DNA of 29,355 nt from a virus (IMGVR_UViG_3300048928_000083:1-29355), one strand, 5' to 3'. Counted from the stretch's first letter, positions 7,099 to 13,364 are shown. The notes: generated by a model from the sequence alone, not told the origin. Numbers and translations: made by a program.

Positions 7099-7416
7099 AT
7101 GAACAATCCTTTATCCAACCTTCAATTGGATGTTTGGTACAAGGTGATGATCGTCATTTGCACGATCGTATTCCTCTCTACCGCTGGTGGACTGCTACCA
7201 AAATTACCTACAAATTCAGCGCTTCTTATTTCTCTTGGTGGCGTATTTTTTTGCTGTGGTGAATGGAAAAATCACCCACGCTACACAATCGTCGAAGAGG
7301 CCATGGGCCAGAGATTTCTTGGCACTGGCTTTAAGCGCGCCTTCAGTATCACAGGCACCATTCTTTGCTTGCTTGGTGCCTATTTGATTATCAAGGGAGT
7401 CATGCCACTTCTGTAG
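7099..7416 (+). CDS. Small inner-membrane protein, opposite strand within the pL region
   Basis: This 105-residue protein has two strong hydrophobic segments in the N-terminal half (about 14-29 and 37-50) and one at the C-terminus (about 84-104). A polar middle contains GEWKNHPR. The start NNPLSNLQLDVWYK looks like a genuine N-terminus of a small enterobacterial membrane-protein family. It runs against pL transcription, so it would be best expressed in the lysogen. By analogy with lambdoid SieB and other exclusion proteins it could block superinfection, but no motif proves that. Its C-terminal part overlaps a minus-strand frame (7216-7509). Confidence 0.6.
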   Translation: MNNPLSNLQLDVWYKVMIVICTIVFLSTAGGLLPKLPTNSALLISLGGVFFCCGEWKNHPRYTIVEEAMGQRFLGTGFKRAFSITGTILCLLGAYLIIKGVMPLL

Positions 7417-7509
7417 GTGACAACCGCATTTAGGGCACTTGCTATAAACAGGTGTAAACATCATCCCTTTAGGGAGATTTACCATCTTTCTGTTTTCGCT
7501 AGTGCTCAT
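7216..7509 (-). CDS. First pL-proximal ORF, zinc-ribbon basic protein
   Basis: This 97-residue frame has its ATG about 29 nt downstream of the predicted pL transcription start, the place occupied by N in lambda. It contains CPKCGCHLQKW near residue 29, a zinc-ribbon-like knuckle, and a strongly basic C-terminus (KKYATKRNKKR). Only a GGTAGG site precedes it. Two thirds of it lies antisense to the membrane-protein gene at 7099-7416, so one of the two may not be made. An N-like antitermination role is only positional speculation. Confidence 0.4.
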   Translation of the reverse strand: MSTSENRKMVNLPKGMMFTPVYSKCPKCGCHLQKWHDSLDNQIGTKQAKNGACDTEGALKASAKKSLAHGLFDDCVAWVIFPFTTAKKYATKRNKKR

Positions 7510-7544
7510 ACTGCCTACCCACAATGTTCGCTGTTGATGATTTG

Positions 7545-7573
7545 AATATACAAAACGTATTCATCAAGGTCAA
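7545..7573 (-). promoter_or_regulatory. Leftward early promoter pL
   Basis: On the minus strand TTGACC (7568-7573) and TATATT (7545-7550) are separated by exactly 17 bp, a strong sigma70 promoter. Start of transcription is expected near 7538. The -10 is overlapped by one repressor operator and the -35 by the other, so CI should repress it. Confidence 0.85.
7548..7560. promoter_or_regulatory. Repressor operator OL1
   Basis: ATACA-AAA-CGTAT is a 13-bp near-palindrome matching the consensus shared by the sites in the cI-cro gap. It covers the -10 region of pL. Confidence 0.75.
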
Positions 7574-7585
7574 TACGATTTGTAT
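7573..7585. promoter_or_regulatory. Repressor operator OL2
   Basis: ATACG-ATT-TGTAT is the same operator in opposite orientation. Its centre lies 25 bp from OL1, and it abuts the -35 of pL. Confidence 0.7.
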
Positions 7586-7692
7586 ACAAAAAATCGAGGT
7601 TAACATTATGTATTTGTTTATTAACGAAAGAATGGATGAAGATAGATGTGTATAAGACTATTTAGACGTGTAGCGCTGTATGATTCTTGGAA

Positions 7693-7710
7693 CCCAGCCG
7701 GGTAGCTGGG
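7693..7710 (-). terminator. Hairpin just after cI
   Basis: CCCAGC and GCTGGG form a 6-bp stem 13 bp past the cI stop codon. On the minus strand the following bases are only modestly T-rich, so it is at best a weak terminator. On the plus strand a T-run (TTTTT) follows about 10 nt later. The rest of 7586-7692 shows nothing else recognisable. Confidence 0.4.
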
Positions 7711-7722
7711 CATCAGATGTTT

Positions 7723-8382
7723 TTAGAGCAGTCGTAGCTTGGTTTCAACGGCAACACCAATGATTCGACAGTTTCCGTTTATTGGAACAAGAGGCCATTG
7801 CGGATTTAGCCCTTTCAAATATTTTTGACCCCCATCAATGATCAATTTTTTGAAGGTGGCTTCATTTGTATCTGATAATTTTGCGATCACCAAGCTGCCG
7901 TTTATAGGATCTCTTCCTGTATCGAACAAGACAAAGGTACCCTCAGGAATACTAAGGCCAACTGGCGCGGTCATAGAATCACCTTCAACTTCTAGCCAGA
8001 ATGCCTCTCCCTGGATATGTGCATCAGACTCAAGCCATAGATCGATATCTTTCATGGTATAAGCTTCTACAGCTTCTCCCCAGGCCCCAGCTTTGACGCT
8101 GCTTAATACGGGATACTTTTTACCGGGTTTATATCGGCCAATGTACTCAACATCCCCTTTAAGGGTCTCATCAACTATTAAACCACCCGCACCAACAGAA
8201 AAATTTTTTTTCCCTAAAAACTCTAGGATTCGTGCGATCTCCTCCAGGCTGGGCTCACGCCGGGCATTCAACCAATGACTGACTGCACCTTTGGTTATGC
8301 CAAGATGCTCTGCCATCTGCTCTTGAGTAATCCCCTGTGATTTCATCAGGGATTTAGCTAGGTCGTACCATTTCATAGTCAT
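7723..8382 (-). CDS. CI-like prophage repressor, HTH plus S24 self-cleaving domain
   Basis: This 219-residue repressor keeps the lysogenic state by binding the operators at pL, pR and pRM. An N-terminal helix-turn-helix (residues about 19-40, TQEQMAEHLGITKGAVSHWL) is followed by a linker and a LexA/UmuD-type S24 peptidase. The peptidase shows the cleavage site A98-G99, catalytic S136 in EGDSM and K168 in VIAKL. RecA-stimulated autocleavage and SOS induction are therefore expected. The ATG at 8382 (MTMKWYD) lies 7 nt after a -10 hexamer, so the mRNA from pRM is probably leaderless as in lambda. An alternative ATG lies at 8376. Confidence 0.93.
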   Translation of the reverse strand: MTMKWYDLAKSLMKSQGITQEQMAEHLGITKGAVSHWLNARREPSLEEIARILEFLGKKNFSVGAGGLIVDETLKGDVEYIGRYKPGKKYPVLSSVKAGAWGEAVEAYTMKDIDLWLESDAHIQGEAFWLEVEGDSMTAPVGLSIPEGTFVLFDTGRDPINGSLVIAKLSDTNEATFKKLIIDGGQKYLKGLNPQWPLVPINGNCRIIGVAVETKLRLL

Positions 8383-8388
8383 ACCAAA

Positions 8389-8394
8389 ATAATA
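8389..8394 (-). promoter_or_regulatory. pRM -10 element, cI maintenance promoter
   Basis: TATTAT on the minus strand lies exactly before the cI ATG, placing the transcription start at or next to the initiation codon. No good -35 exists 16-18 bp upstream, which fits a promoter that needs activation by CI bound at the middle operator. Confidence 0.6.
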
Positions 8395-8404
8395 CAACCC
8401 GTAT
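8392..8404. promoter_or_regulatory. Repressor/Cro operator OR3
   Basis: ATACA-ACC-CGTAT overlaps the pRM -10. Occupation here would shut off cI, the usual Cro target. Confidence 0.7.
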
Positions 8405-8417
8405 ACTTTTAATCGAG

Positions 8418-8430
8418 TCACAAAACGTAT
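8418..8430. promoter_or_regulatory. Repressor operator OR2
   Basis: TCACA-AAA-CGTAT is a weaker match, 26 bp from OR3. It lies over the expected -35 of pRM and 8 bp upstream of the pR -35, placed to activate pRM and repress pR. Confidence 0.65.
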
Positions 8431-8437
8431 ATCTCAC

Positions 8438-8466
8438 TTGTGGATTTAAGATACAAAATGTATATT
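8438..8466 (+). promoter_or_regulatory. Rightward early promoter pR
   Basis: TTGTGG (8438-8443) and TATATT (8461-8466) have a 17-bp spacer. Transcription should start near 8473, about 17 nt before the cro ATG. OR1 covers the spacer and -10. Confidence 0.85.
8451..8463. promoter_or_regulatory. Repressor operator OR1
   Basis: ATACA-AAA-TGTAT is a perfect 5-3-5 palindrome and the best match of the five sites, inside pR. Confidence 0.8.
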
Positions 8467-8489
8467 TACGTTGTTAACGGGAGAGCGAA

Positions 8490-8714
8490 ATGAATAATCT
8501 TCGAGCAATAAGAACAAAACTGGGCATCACACAAGGGCATTTAGCAAGTGCACTTGGCGTAACAAAAGGGGCTGTTTGTCACTACGAAAACAGCAAAAGG
8601 AAAATGAATATCGATCAGTGCCGTGCAATCGTTTCTGCCCTCAATGATTTCGGTGCAGAAGTAAGTATCGATGATGTTTTCCCACCGCTGCAGTCTACTG
8701 AAACTACTGCGTAA
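8490..8714 (+). CDS. cro: Cro-like repressor
   Basis: This 74-residue protein is essentially one helix-turn-helix domain ([23 protein letters not shown], about 11-33). It is the first gene from pR and divergent from cI. Its recognition helix TKGAVCHYE is close to the CI TKGAVSHWL, consistent with both reading the same operators. A GGGAG site precedes the ATG. It should favour the lytic path by repressing pRM and damping early promoters. Confidence 0.88.
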   Translation: MNNLRAIRTKLGITQGHLASALGVTKGAVCHYENSKRKMNIDQCRAIVSALNDFGAEVSIDDVFPPLQSTETTA

Positions 8715-8739
8715 ACATAACTACCAAAGGAAAAACAAC

Positions 8740-9210
8740 ATGGTAGAGCCAAGCCTGAAAGAGGTAGTGAAAGCGATGTGCAAAGCGTACCCAGGTGGCC
8801 GTGAGGCTATGGCTGGTGCTCTTGGCATGTCAGTAACGCAGTTCAACAACAACCTGTACGAGAAGAATGGCTGCCGCTTCTTTGAAGTGAACGAGCTGGA
8901 AGCGATGGAAGACATTTCAAACACGTCTCTCCTGGCTGATTACTTCGCGCAACGTCGCGGCGCTCTGCTGGTGGACGTTCCTCAGCTGGAAGACCTCGAT
9001 CGCGTAGACCTGTTTACCCGCGCCATGAGAACTGCAGCAGCACGCGGACAGGTTGATCAGATTATCCAGAAGGCCCTGGAAGATGGAGTGATTGAACCGC
9101 ATGAAGCTGAAGAGATTCACGAGCATCACCGCCGTCACCTGGCTGCGCGTGAAGAAGAAATCCGCGCGATTGTCGCGCTGTTCGGTCGTAAGAAAAGCCA
9201 AAAGAAGTGA
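8740..9210 (+). CDS. YmfL-like transcriptional regulator
   Basis: The 156-residue sequence closely resembles E. coli e14 prophage YmfL: SLKEVVKAMCKAYPGGREAM, then FNNNLYEKNGCRFFEVNELEA and the C-terminal EEIRAIVALFGR. It sits in the cII position right after cro, as in e14, and has a DNA-binding N-terminal domain. A CII-like activator role is plausible by position but unproven. The ATG at 8740 has an AAAGG site 9 nt upstream; the longer frame reading back into cro is not needed. Confidence 0.85.
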   Translation: MVEPSLKEVVKAMCKAYPGGREAMAGALGMSVTQFNNNLYEKNGCRFFEVNELEAMEDISNTSLLADYFAQRRGALLVDVPQLEDLDRVDLFTRAMRTAAARGQVDQIIQKALEDGVIEPHEAEEIHEHHRRHLAAREEEIRAIVALFGRKKSQKK

Positions 9211-9238
9211 CGCCCGCGAGTGTGCAGCTCCGGGCGTC
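9209..9238 (+). repeat. Perfect 8-bp hairpin across the ymfL-like stop codon
   Basis: GACGCCCG and CGGGCGTC pair around a 14-nt loop, beginning within the stop codon. No T-run follows, so it is not an intrinsic terminator. It could protect mRNA or pause polymerase before the next gene at 9272. Confidence 0.5.
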
Positions 9239-9271
9239 GTGGCGTGTCGTATTCAGTGGAGAAACTAACGC

Positions 9272-9610
9272 ATGAACAGTTTAAACCGATTGAGACCAGC
9301 GAAGCAATTCAGATGCCTTCCACTGGTGGGAAAAGATTCCCCGTTCGGCTATGTGGAGAGATTAAACGACCAGGCTGCCGTGAACAACTACCAGCCTGAG
9401 AACGCGATGGTAGAGGCTTTTGCACAGATGAACGAGAAGGGGCGTGAGGAGTGGCTGAAGTTAACCGGCGATTCAAAGACCACTACGGCGTCCCTGTCCG
9501 TGTCATCAGATGGGAGCCACAGACTCGACGCGTTATATACCTTCGCGAAGGGTACGATCATGAGTGCTTCAGCCCTCTTGAGCAATTCCAGCGTAAATTT
9601 ACAGAGTTAA
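9272..9610 (+). CDS. Hypothetical early protein, C-terminus overprinted by the next gene
   Basis: This 112-codon frame has a GGAG site before its ATG. Its middle (FGYVERLNDQAAVNNYQPEN, then FAQMNEKGREEWLKLTGDSK) is protein-like. From about residue 65 the composition turns to Ser/Thr-rich low complexity, exactly where the DUF4222 gene starts in another frame, so the tail may be a by-product of that overlap. The function is unknown. Confidence 0.55.
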   Translation: MNSLNRLRPAKQFRCLPLVGKDSPFGYVERLNDQAAVNNYQPENAMVEAFAQMNEKGREEWLKLTGDSKTTTASLSVSSDGSHRLDALYTFAKGTIMSASALLSNSSVNLQS

Positions 9611-9663
9611 AGGACGACCATGAGCCTGTTGATGCCATCCCGGCCGATAGTGATAAACCCTGA
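9451..9663 (+). CDS. DUF4222 family protein
   Basis: This 70-residue protein starts with GTG, 8 nt after an AAGGGG site. It shows RRFKDHYGVPVRVIRW and REGYDHECFSPLEQFQRKFT, the pattern of the small phage-restricted DUF4222 domain. It overlaps the previous gene by 160 bp and the replication gene by 44 bp, all in different frames. The role is unknown. Family members lie beside replication genes in lambdoid phages. Confidence 0.65.
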   Translation: MAEVNRRFKDHYGVPVRVIRWEPQTRRVIYLREGYDHECFSPLEQFQRKFTELKDDHEPVDAIPADSDKP

Positions 9664-10546
9664 CCTTGCATACAGCATTGGCCTGAACGAGGCTATTGCG
9701 TTGCAGCAGGTTAACTACTGGCTTAAAGAAACCACCTCCGGACTGGAGCGTGACGGCGTGCGCTGGATTTACAACACCAACGAGCAGTGGCTGGAGCAGT
9801 TCCCGTTCTGGTCTGAGTCTACGCTGAAGCGCACATTCACCCGCCTGAAGCAGCTCGGCGTGCTCAAAGTTGAGCAGCTGAACAAGTCTCAGCGCGACAT
9901 GACGAACTACTACACGATCAACTACGAAAGTGAGCTTTTAGATGAGGTCAAAGTGACCAAATCGAAGGGTTCAAAATGCACTCTTCCATCAGGTCAAAAT
10001 GAACCGATGGAAGAGGTCAAAGTGGAACGCTCCATCGGTTCAAAACGAACCGCTCTCATCAGGTCAAAATGCACTGATGTTCTTACAGAGAATACAACAG
10101 AGAATACTACAGATATTAAAAACCCTATTTGTCCGGTTGCGCCGCAACCCGACGGTGATGTGTTGATCACCGATCAGGCTAAACAGGTTTTAACCCATCT
10201 GAACCAGGTGACCAGTTCGCGTTATCAGGTTTCAACAACCTCCCTGCAAAACATTCGTGCCCGAATCGGGGAAGGTTACACCGTTGAAGAGTTATCGCTG
10301 GTGGTGGACTACTGCAACGCCAAGTGGAGCGAAGACCTGACGATGGCAGCCTACCTTCGACCACAGACGCTTTTCCAGCCTTCCAAATTCCCTGGCTATC
10401 TGAAGTCAGCGAAAAGCTGGGCCAAAGCTGGGCGTCCTCCTCGCGTCAACGGAGAGTGGGCCCGAGAGGATGGCGTGTTCCGTTCCAGCTTCAAGAACAC
10501 TGACTACAGCAAAGTCCCCAACGGTTTCAGAGGAGCGAACTCATGA
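9620..10546 (+). CDS. Phage replication initiator (O-like) with conserved phage C-terminal domain
   Basis: This 308-residue protein has an N-terminal winged-helix region (YSIGLNEAIALQQVNYWL, then TLKRTFTRLKQLGVLKVEQL) that should bind the origin. A polar, repeat-encoded linker follows at about 110-155. The C-terminal module is of Phg_2220_C type (VLTHLNQVTSSRYQVST... LFQPSKFPGYLKSAKSW). The linker DNA holds six iterons, so the protein probably initiates at an origin within its own gene, like lambda O. The start has an AAAGGA site. No helicase-loader gene of P or DnaC type is obvious next to it. Confidence 0.85.
   Translation: MSLLMPSRPIVINPDLAYSIGLNEAIALQQVNYWLKETTSGLERDGVRWIYNTNEQWLEQFPFWSESTLKRTFTRLKQLGVLKVEQLNKSQRDMTNYYTINYESELLDEVKVTKSKGSKCTLPSGQNEPMEEVKVERSIGSKRTALIRSKCTDVLTENTTENTTDIKNPICPVAPQPDGDVLITDQAKQVLTHLNQVTSSRYQVSTTSLQNIRARIGEGYTVEELSLVVDYCNAKWSEDLTMAAYLRPQTLFQPSKFPGYLKSAKSWAKAGRPPRVNGEWAREDGVFRSSFKNTDYSKVPNGFRGANS
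9946..10075 (+). repeat. Six iterons, candidate replication origin inside the initiator gene
   Basis: Copies of GGT(T)CAAARYGNAC begin at 9946, 9968, 9992, 10015, 10037 and 10062, so spacing is 22, 24, 23, 22 and 25 bp, about two helical turns. An AT-rich purine-biased stretch (10076-10130) follows, fitting a DNA-unwinding element. The arrangement matches the lambdoid origin layout. Confidence 0.8.
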
Positions 10547-11037
10547 GCTTTCTCAAAACAATTCAGTTGTTCGTGGCCAATAACCCCGGACTGACGAACA
10601 AGCAGATCGCCGCAGCACTGCCGGAGTACGCATTGCACAGTGTTCAGCGTGCGGTATGCCGCCTGGTCATGCTTAACCGCGCTGAGCGCAAAGGTGTGCG
10701 TCCTAACTTCCGTTACTACGCACAAGCACCGACAGGACCTATTGGGCCGATCATCACACGCGCACCGATCGAAAAAGCTGAAGTAATCGCTGAGCCAAAA
10801 CAGGAAACAGCACCAAACCCGGCTGTCATTGCGATGATGGACAAGGCTAAAGAGTTATCTGACAAGGGGCTTTATCTGCGTGCTGCTACCGTTCTGATGG
10901 AGGCATTCAATCGCTCAAAGAACGAAACCATGCGCGCCAAAATTCTCAAGGAACGTAAGCGCTGCCTGAGTATGGTGCCGAGGGTTAAAACCACCGGTGA
11001 CGGTTGGTGTCTGGCTGGCAGAGCGAGGAACGTCTGA
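10543..11037 (+). CDS. PerC-like regulator with N-terminal winged helix
   Basis: In this 164-residue protein the N-terminal part (NPGLTNKQIAAALPEYALHS, then VQRAVCRLVMLNRAERKG) looks like a winged helix. The C-terminal AKELSDKGLYLRAATVLMEA followed by ILKERKRCL matches the PerC family pattern. PerC-like proteins encoded in prophages can activate host virulence or phage genes. Its start overlaps the initiator stop as ATGA. The regulatory target is unknown. Confidence 0.7.
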   Translation: MSFLKTIQLFVANNPGLTNKQIAAALPEYALHSVQRAVCRLVMLNRAERKGVRPNFRYYAQAPTGPIGPIITRAPIEKAEVIAEPKQETAPNPAVIAMMDKAKELSDKGLYLRAATVLMEAFNRSKNETMRAKILKERKRCLSMVPRVKTTGDGWCLAGRARNV

Positions 11038-11696
11038 TGAAATACTCTCTGATTTACGCTGACCCAGCCTGGGAATATGGCAACACCGTCAGCAACGGCG
11101 CGGCTACTAACCACTACGACACGATGAAGCTGATCGACATGAAGCGTCTTCCAGTGTGGGACCTTGCTGCCGATGATGCTGTTCTGGCCATGTGGTTCAC
11201 CGGAACGCACACCCGCGAGGCTATTGAACTGGCTGAAGCATGGGGCTTTAAGGTCCGCACGATGAAGGGCTTCACCTGGGTGAAGTTCAACCCGCTGGCA
11301 GAGCAGCACATCAACAAAGCTCTTCTGGCTGGTGGAGTAGAGGACTTTTACGACTTCCTCGACCTGCTTAACGAGCAGACCCGCATGAACGGCGGCAACT
11401 ACACGCGAGCCAATACCGAGGACCTGCTGATAGCCACCAGGGGGAATGGACTTGAGCGCCAGTGCGCGAGCATCAAGCAGGTTATCTACAGTCCACTCGG
11501 CGAACACAGTCAGAAACCAGCAGAGGCCCGTTTCAGGCTGGAGAAGCTTTACGGTGACGTTCCGCGCATTGAACTATTTAGCCGCTGCGGTGCGCCAGGC
11601 TGGGACCACTGGGGTAATCAGGCCGAGTCAGCTGCGGTTGAATTGATTCCCGGCGTTGCTGTTCCGCTGACAAATAAGCGGGAGCAAGCAGCATGA
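11037..11696 (+). CDS. MT-A70 family DNA N6-adenine methyltransferase
   Basis: This 219-residue protein has the catalytic DPPW-type motif as DPAW at residues 9-12 in YSLIYADPAWEY. It is followed by MT-A70 features (VLAMWFTGTH, FTWVKFNP, TEDLLIATRG, EHSQKPAEA). It would transfer a methyl group from AdoMet to adenine N6. No restriction enzyme is adjacent, so it is an orphan methylase, probably protecting or marking phage DNA. The ATG at 11037 overlaps the previous stop and has an AGGA site. Confidence 0.9.
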   Translation: MKYSLIYADPAWEYGNTVSNGAATNHYDTMKLIDMKRLPVWDLAADDAVLAMWFTGTHTREAIELAEAWGFKVRTMKGFTWVKFNPLAEQHINKALLAGGVEDFYDFLDLLNEQTRMNGGNYTRANTEDLLIATRGNGLERQCASIKQVIYSPLGEHSQKPAEARFRLEKLYGDVPRIELFSRCGAPGWDHWGNQAESAAVELIPGVAVPLTNKREQAA

Positions 11697-11920
11697 AGAA
11701 GCTATCAACCGAGCAGGAGAACGCGGTGCGTGACGTTGCCCGTCAATGCTCCGATGCCATTAAGAAAGCCCTGAAGAAAAATCCGAAGCCAAGCTGGAAT
11801 GTCGTTGTCCCTCCGATCCTGAAGGAGTACCACGAGAAGGTTAAACCGATGGCTGTAAGCCTGGCGATGTTCAACAGCGTAATCGGACGCCTGAACGGGC
11901 GTTATGGAGTCGAGTCATGA
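11693..11920 (+). CDS. Small hypothetical protein
   Basis: This helical, basic 75-residue protein includes AIKKALKKNPKPSWNVVVPP and FNSVIGRLNGRYGVES. Both ends overlap neighbours by 4 bp, showing it is part of the coupled rightward early operon. Similar proteins appear in this place in lambdoid prophages with no assigned function. Confidence 0.7.
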   Translation: MKKLSTEQENAVRDVARQCSDAIKKALKKNPKPSWNVVVPPILKEYHEKVKPMAVSLAMFNSVIGRLNGRYGVES

Positions 11921-12237
11921 TCGAATTAACGCCGCGTCAGAGTGAAGTGTATGAAGCTATCAAGGTTCATATCGAGAAGGTTGGCTTCCCACCAACGTTG
12001 ATAGAGCTTGCTGAACTGATTGGTTGCTCATCGCAGAACGCTGCTGCTGAGCATGTGAAGGCGCTAAAGAAAAAAGGTTACCTCTCCATTGCTCCTGGCG
12101 CTGCCAGGGGCATTACCGTCGTCAAAACAGAATTGGATGCTGATCCGGTAGCGATCATTAAAGGCCTGCTATCCGGTGGAGACATGGCCAGAGATAACGC
12201 TGTTGAATGGCTGAAAAAACAGGGAGTGAGTTTATGA
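11917..12237 (+). CDS. LexA-type DNA-binding domain protein lacking the protease
   Basis: This 106-residue protein aligns with the winged-helix N-terminus of LexA: TPRQSEVYEAIKVHIEKVGF, PPTLIELAELIGCSSQNAA, then GAARGITVVK. It ends after about 30 further residues with no S24 serine-lysine dyad or cleavage site. It could bind SOS-box-like sites without being inactivated by RecA, or regulate phage promoters. Such truncated LexA-like proteins are known among lambdoid phages. ATGA overlaps occur at both ends. Confidence 0.8.
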   Translation: MIELTPRQSEVYEAIKVHIEKVGFPPTLIELAELIGCSSQNAAAEHVKALKKKGYLSIAPGAARGITVVKTELDADPVAIIKGLLSGGDMARDNAVEWLKKQGVSL

Positions 12238-12623
12238 AACTGGTGCTCCCGTTCCCTCCGAGAGTCAACACCTACTGGCGAGCCCCGAACAAGGGGCCGT
12301 TAAAAGGCCGACATCTTATCAGTGAGAAAGGCAGGGCATATCAGAGTGCGGCATGCGCAGCAATCATTGAGCAGCTGCGTTGCCTTCCAAAACCATCATC
12401 GTCACCAGCTGCGGTGGAGATACTTCTCTTTCCGCCAGATGCTCGCCGCCGTGACATCGACAACTACAACAAGGCTCTGTTTGACGCGCTTACGCACGCT
12501 GGCATCTGGGAGGATGACAGTCAGGTACAGAGAATGCTGGTGGAGTGGGGGCCGAAAGTACCCGGTGGACGAGTAGAGATATCGATCAAGGAACATGAAC
12601 CTCTGGCGGGTGCAGCCGCCTGA
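12234..12623 (+). CDS. rusA: Holliday junction resolvase RusA
   Basis: This 129-residue RusA family nuclease resolves four-way junctions during phage recombination and before packaging. The metal-binding aspartates are visible: D74 and D76 in RRRDIDNYNKALFDAL, and D94/D95 in WEDDSQV. The N-terminus KLVLPFPPRVNTYWR is typical. The ATG at 12234 overlaps the upstream stop and follows a GGGAG site. Length agrees with the family. Confidence 0.93.
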   Translation: MKLVLPFPPRVNTYWRAPNKGPLKGRHLISEKGRAYQSAACAAIIEQLRCLPKPSSSPAAVEILLFPPDARRRDIDNYNKALFDALTHAGIWEDDSQVQRMLVEWGPKVPGGRVEISIKEHEPLAGAAA

Positions 12624-12638
12624 TAAGTGGAGAAGAGC

Positions 12639-13364
12639 ATGAATCAGATGAATATCACCGTAATGTGTCCGACTCACCACGCCGCCGCGATGGGACAGCA
12701 AATAACGATGTCCAGCCGTGAAATTGCTAAGCTGGTCGACTCACGACACAGCAATGTCTGTGTCACCATCGAGCGCCTCATGAATTCTGGCGTTATTGGG
12801 GGGTATGCTGCATTGCAGTACACCCACCCTCAGAACCAGCAGGTTTACCACTACTACGAAGTTAACAAGCGAGACAGCTATGTGATCGTTGCGCAGCTGT
12901 GTCCGGAGTTTACCGCCCGTCTGGTTGACCGATGGCAGGAACTGGAGAACGGGGCCGGGATGGTGGTACCGCAAACACTACCTGAAGCCCTCCGCCTCGC
13001 TGCCGATCTTGCTGAACAGAAGCAACGCCTGAGTGAAGAACTGGCCATAGCAGCGCCTAAGGCTGAATTTGTTGATCGTTATGTCAAAGCCACTGGCTCA
13101 ATGACGTTCCGGCAGGTTGCCAAGCTCCTGAACGCCAAAGAACCAGAGTTCGCGATGTTCCTGATTGAGAACGGCATCATGTACCGGTTAAACCGTGTTC
13201 TTACACCAAAGAGCAAGCACATTGAAGCAGGGCGATTCGAAGTTAAGACAGGGACCACCAACCAGACTAACTACGCATTCAATCAGTCCCGCTTTACTGC
13301 AAAGGGCGTGCGCTGGATTGGCGGCCTGTGGGCTGAACATATTGCTAAGGGGCAAATTGCGTGA
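12639..13364 (+). CDS. Rha-type regulator with KilAC/ANT domain (antirepressor-like)
   Basis: In this 241-residue protein the N-terminal Rha domain (about 25-95) contains SSREIAKLVDSRHSNVCVTI and YYEVNKRDSYVIVAQLCPEF. The C-terminal ANT/KilAC domain (about 125-235) contains TGSMTFRQVAKLLNAKEPEF and FLIENGIMYRLN. Rha proteins interfere with phage growth in hosts lacking IHF, and KilAC domains occur in antirepressors. A GGAGAAGAG site precedes the ATG at 12639. Confidence 0.88.
   Translation: MNQMNITVMCPTHHAAAMGQQITMSSREIAKLVDSRHSNVCVTIERLMNSGVIGGYAALQYTHPQNQQVYHYYEVNKRDSYVIVAQLCPEFTARLVDRWQELENGAGMVVPQTLPEALRLAADLAEQKQRLSEELAIAAPKAEFVDRYVKATGSMTFRQVAKLLNAKEPEFAMFLIENGIMYRLNRVLTPKSKHIEAGRFEVKTGTTNQTNYAFNQSRFTAKGVRWIGGLWAEHIAKGQIA

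Noticed and set aside
6807-7262. 151-codon plus-strand frame through the leader repeats
   Set aside because: It begins in the repeat arm, contains the terminator hairpin, and competes with the better membrane-protein frame at 7099.
9946-10075. Regularly spaced repeats, considered as a CRISPR array
   Set aside because: Repeats are only 12-14 bp with 9-11-bp gaps, lie inside a coding gene, and match an iteron origin.
10872-11507. 211-codon minus-strand frame
   Set aside because: It is antisense to the PerC-like and MT-A70 genes, both well supported.
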